Positions 5,458 through 5,749 of a stretch of 5,749 nucleotides of DNA are shown here, piece after piece. The first letter of the stretch is position 1. Each line of letters opens with the position of its first letter. A program made the translations under genes and the position numbers. Origin of the DNA: Chloroflexota bacterium (lineage in GTDB: Bacteria > Chloroflexota > Dehalococcoidia > Lucifugimonadales > UBA1127); contig JAPPNT010000022.1 in the NCBI GenBank assembly GCA_028873745.1, forward strand, positions 1 through 5,749. The letters run 5' to 3'. The notes under the pieces are model-generated. The model was not told the origin of the DNA, made no database searches, and saw only the letters and a program-made list of their open reading frames with translations.

Positions 5458-5749
<292 letters not shown>

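Overview
The window is a high-GC bacterial chromosomal segment with no sign of a phage, plasmid or insertion sequence. The start of its EF-Tu gene, the U73 discriminator of both threonine tRNAs and the Thr/Pro-rich tail behind the signal peptide of one exported protein together point to Chloroflexota, perhaps a SAR202 or Dehalococcoidia-like lineage. That placement is inferred from remembered family features and was not tested by a search.

Plus strand, left part (1-3172): the C-terminal end of a FecCD/BtuC-type permease overlaps by 11 bases its ABC ATPase (275-1147). Together they are the membrane and motor parts of an importer for a siderophore, heme or cobalamin-like compound. After 54 bases comes an RNase II/R-family 3'-5' exoribonuclease (1202-3172) with its full set of catalytic aspartates.

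Convergent gap and minus strand, middle part (3173-4961): a 138-base gap between converging genes holds two small hairpins and one copy of what looks like a dispersed intergenic repeat. On the minus strand an exported DUF3179 protein (3654-4961) is followed after 19 bases by a one-domain cupin (3311-3634), a likely two-gene operon of unknown function.

Plus strand, right part (5012-5749): a sigma70-type promoter, divergent from the DUF3179 gene, drives tRNA-Thr(UGU), tRNA-Tyr(GUA), tRNA-Thr(GGU) and then tuf (EF-Tu), which runs off the window. This is the order of the E. coli thrU-tyrU-glyT-thrT-tufB operon without the glycine tRNA. A second good promoter lies between the first two tRNAs. The first tRNA has C instead of the near-universal U at position 33, the oddest single base in the window.

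Most of the window is ordinary housekeeping and transport. I found no evidence for a new multi-gene system. The best leads are the C33 tRNA, the DUF3179-cupin pair, the 11-G tract in the permease gene and the intergenic repeat.
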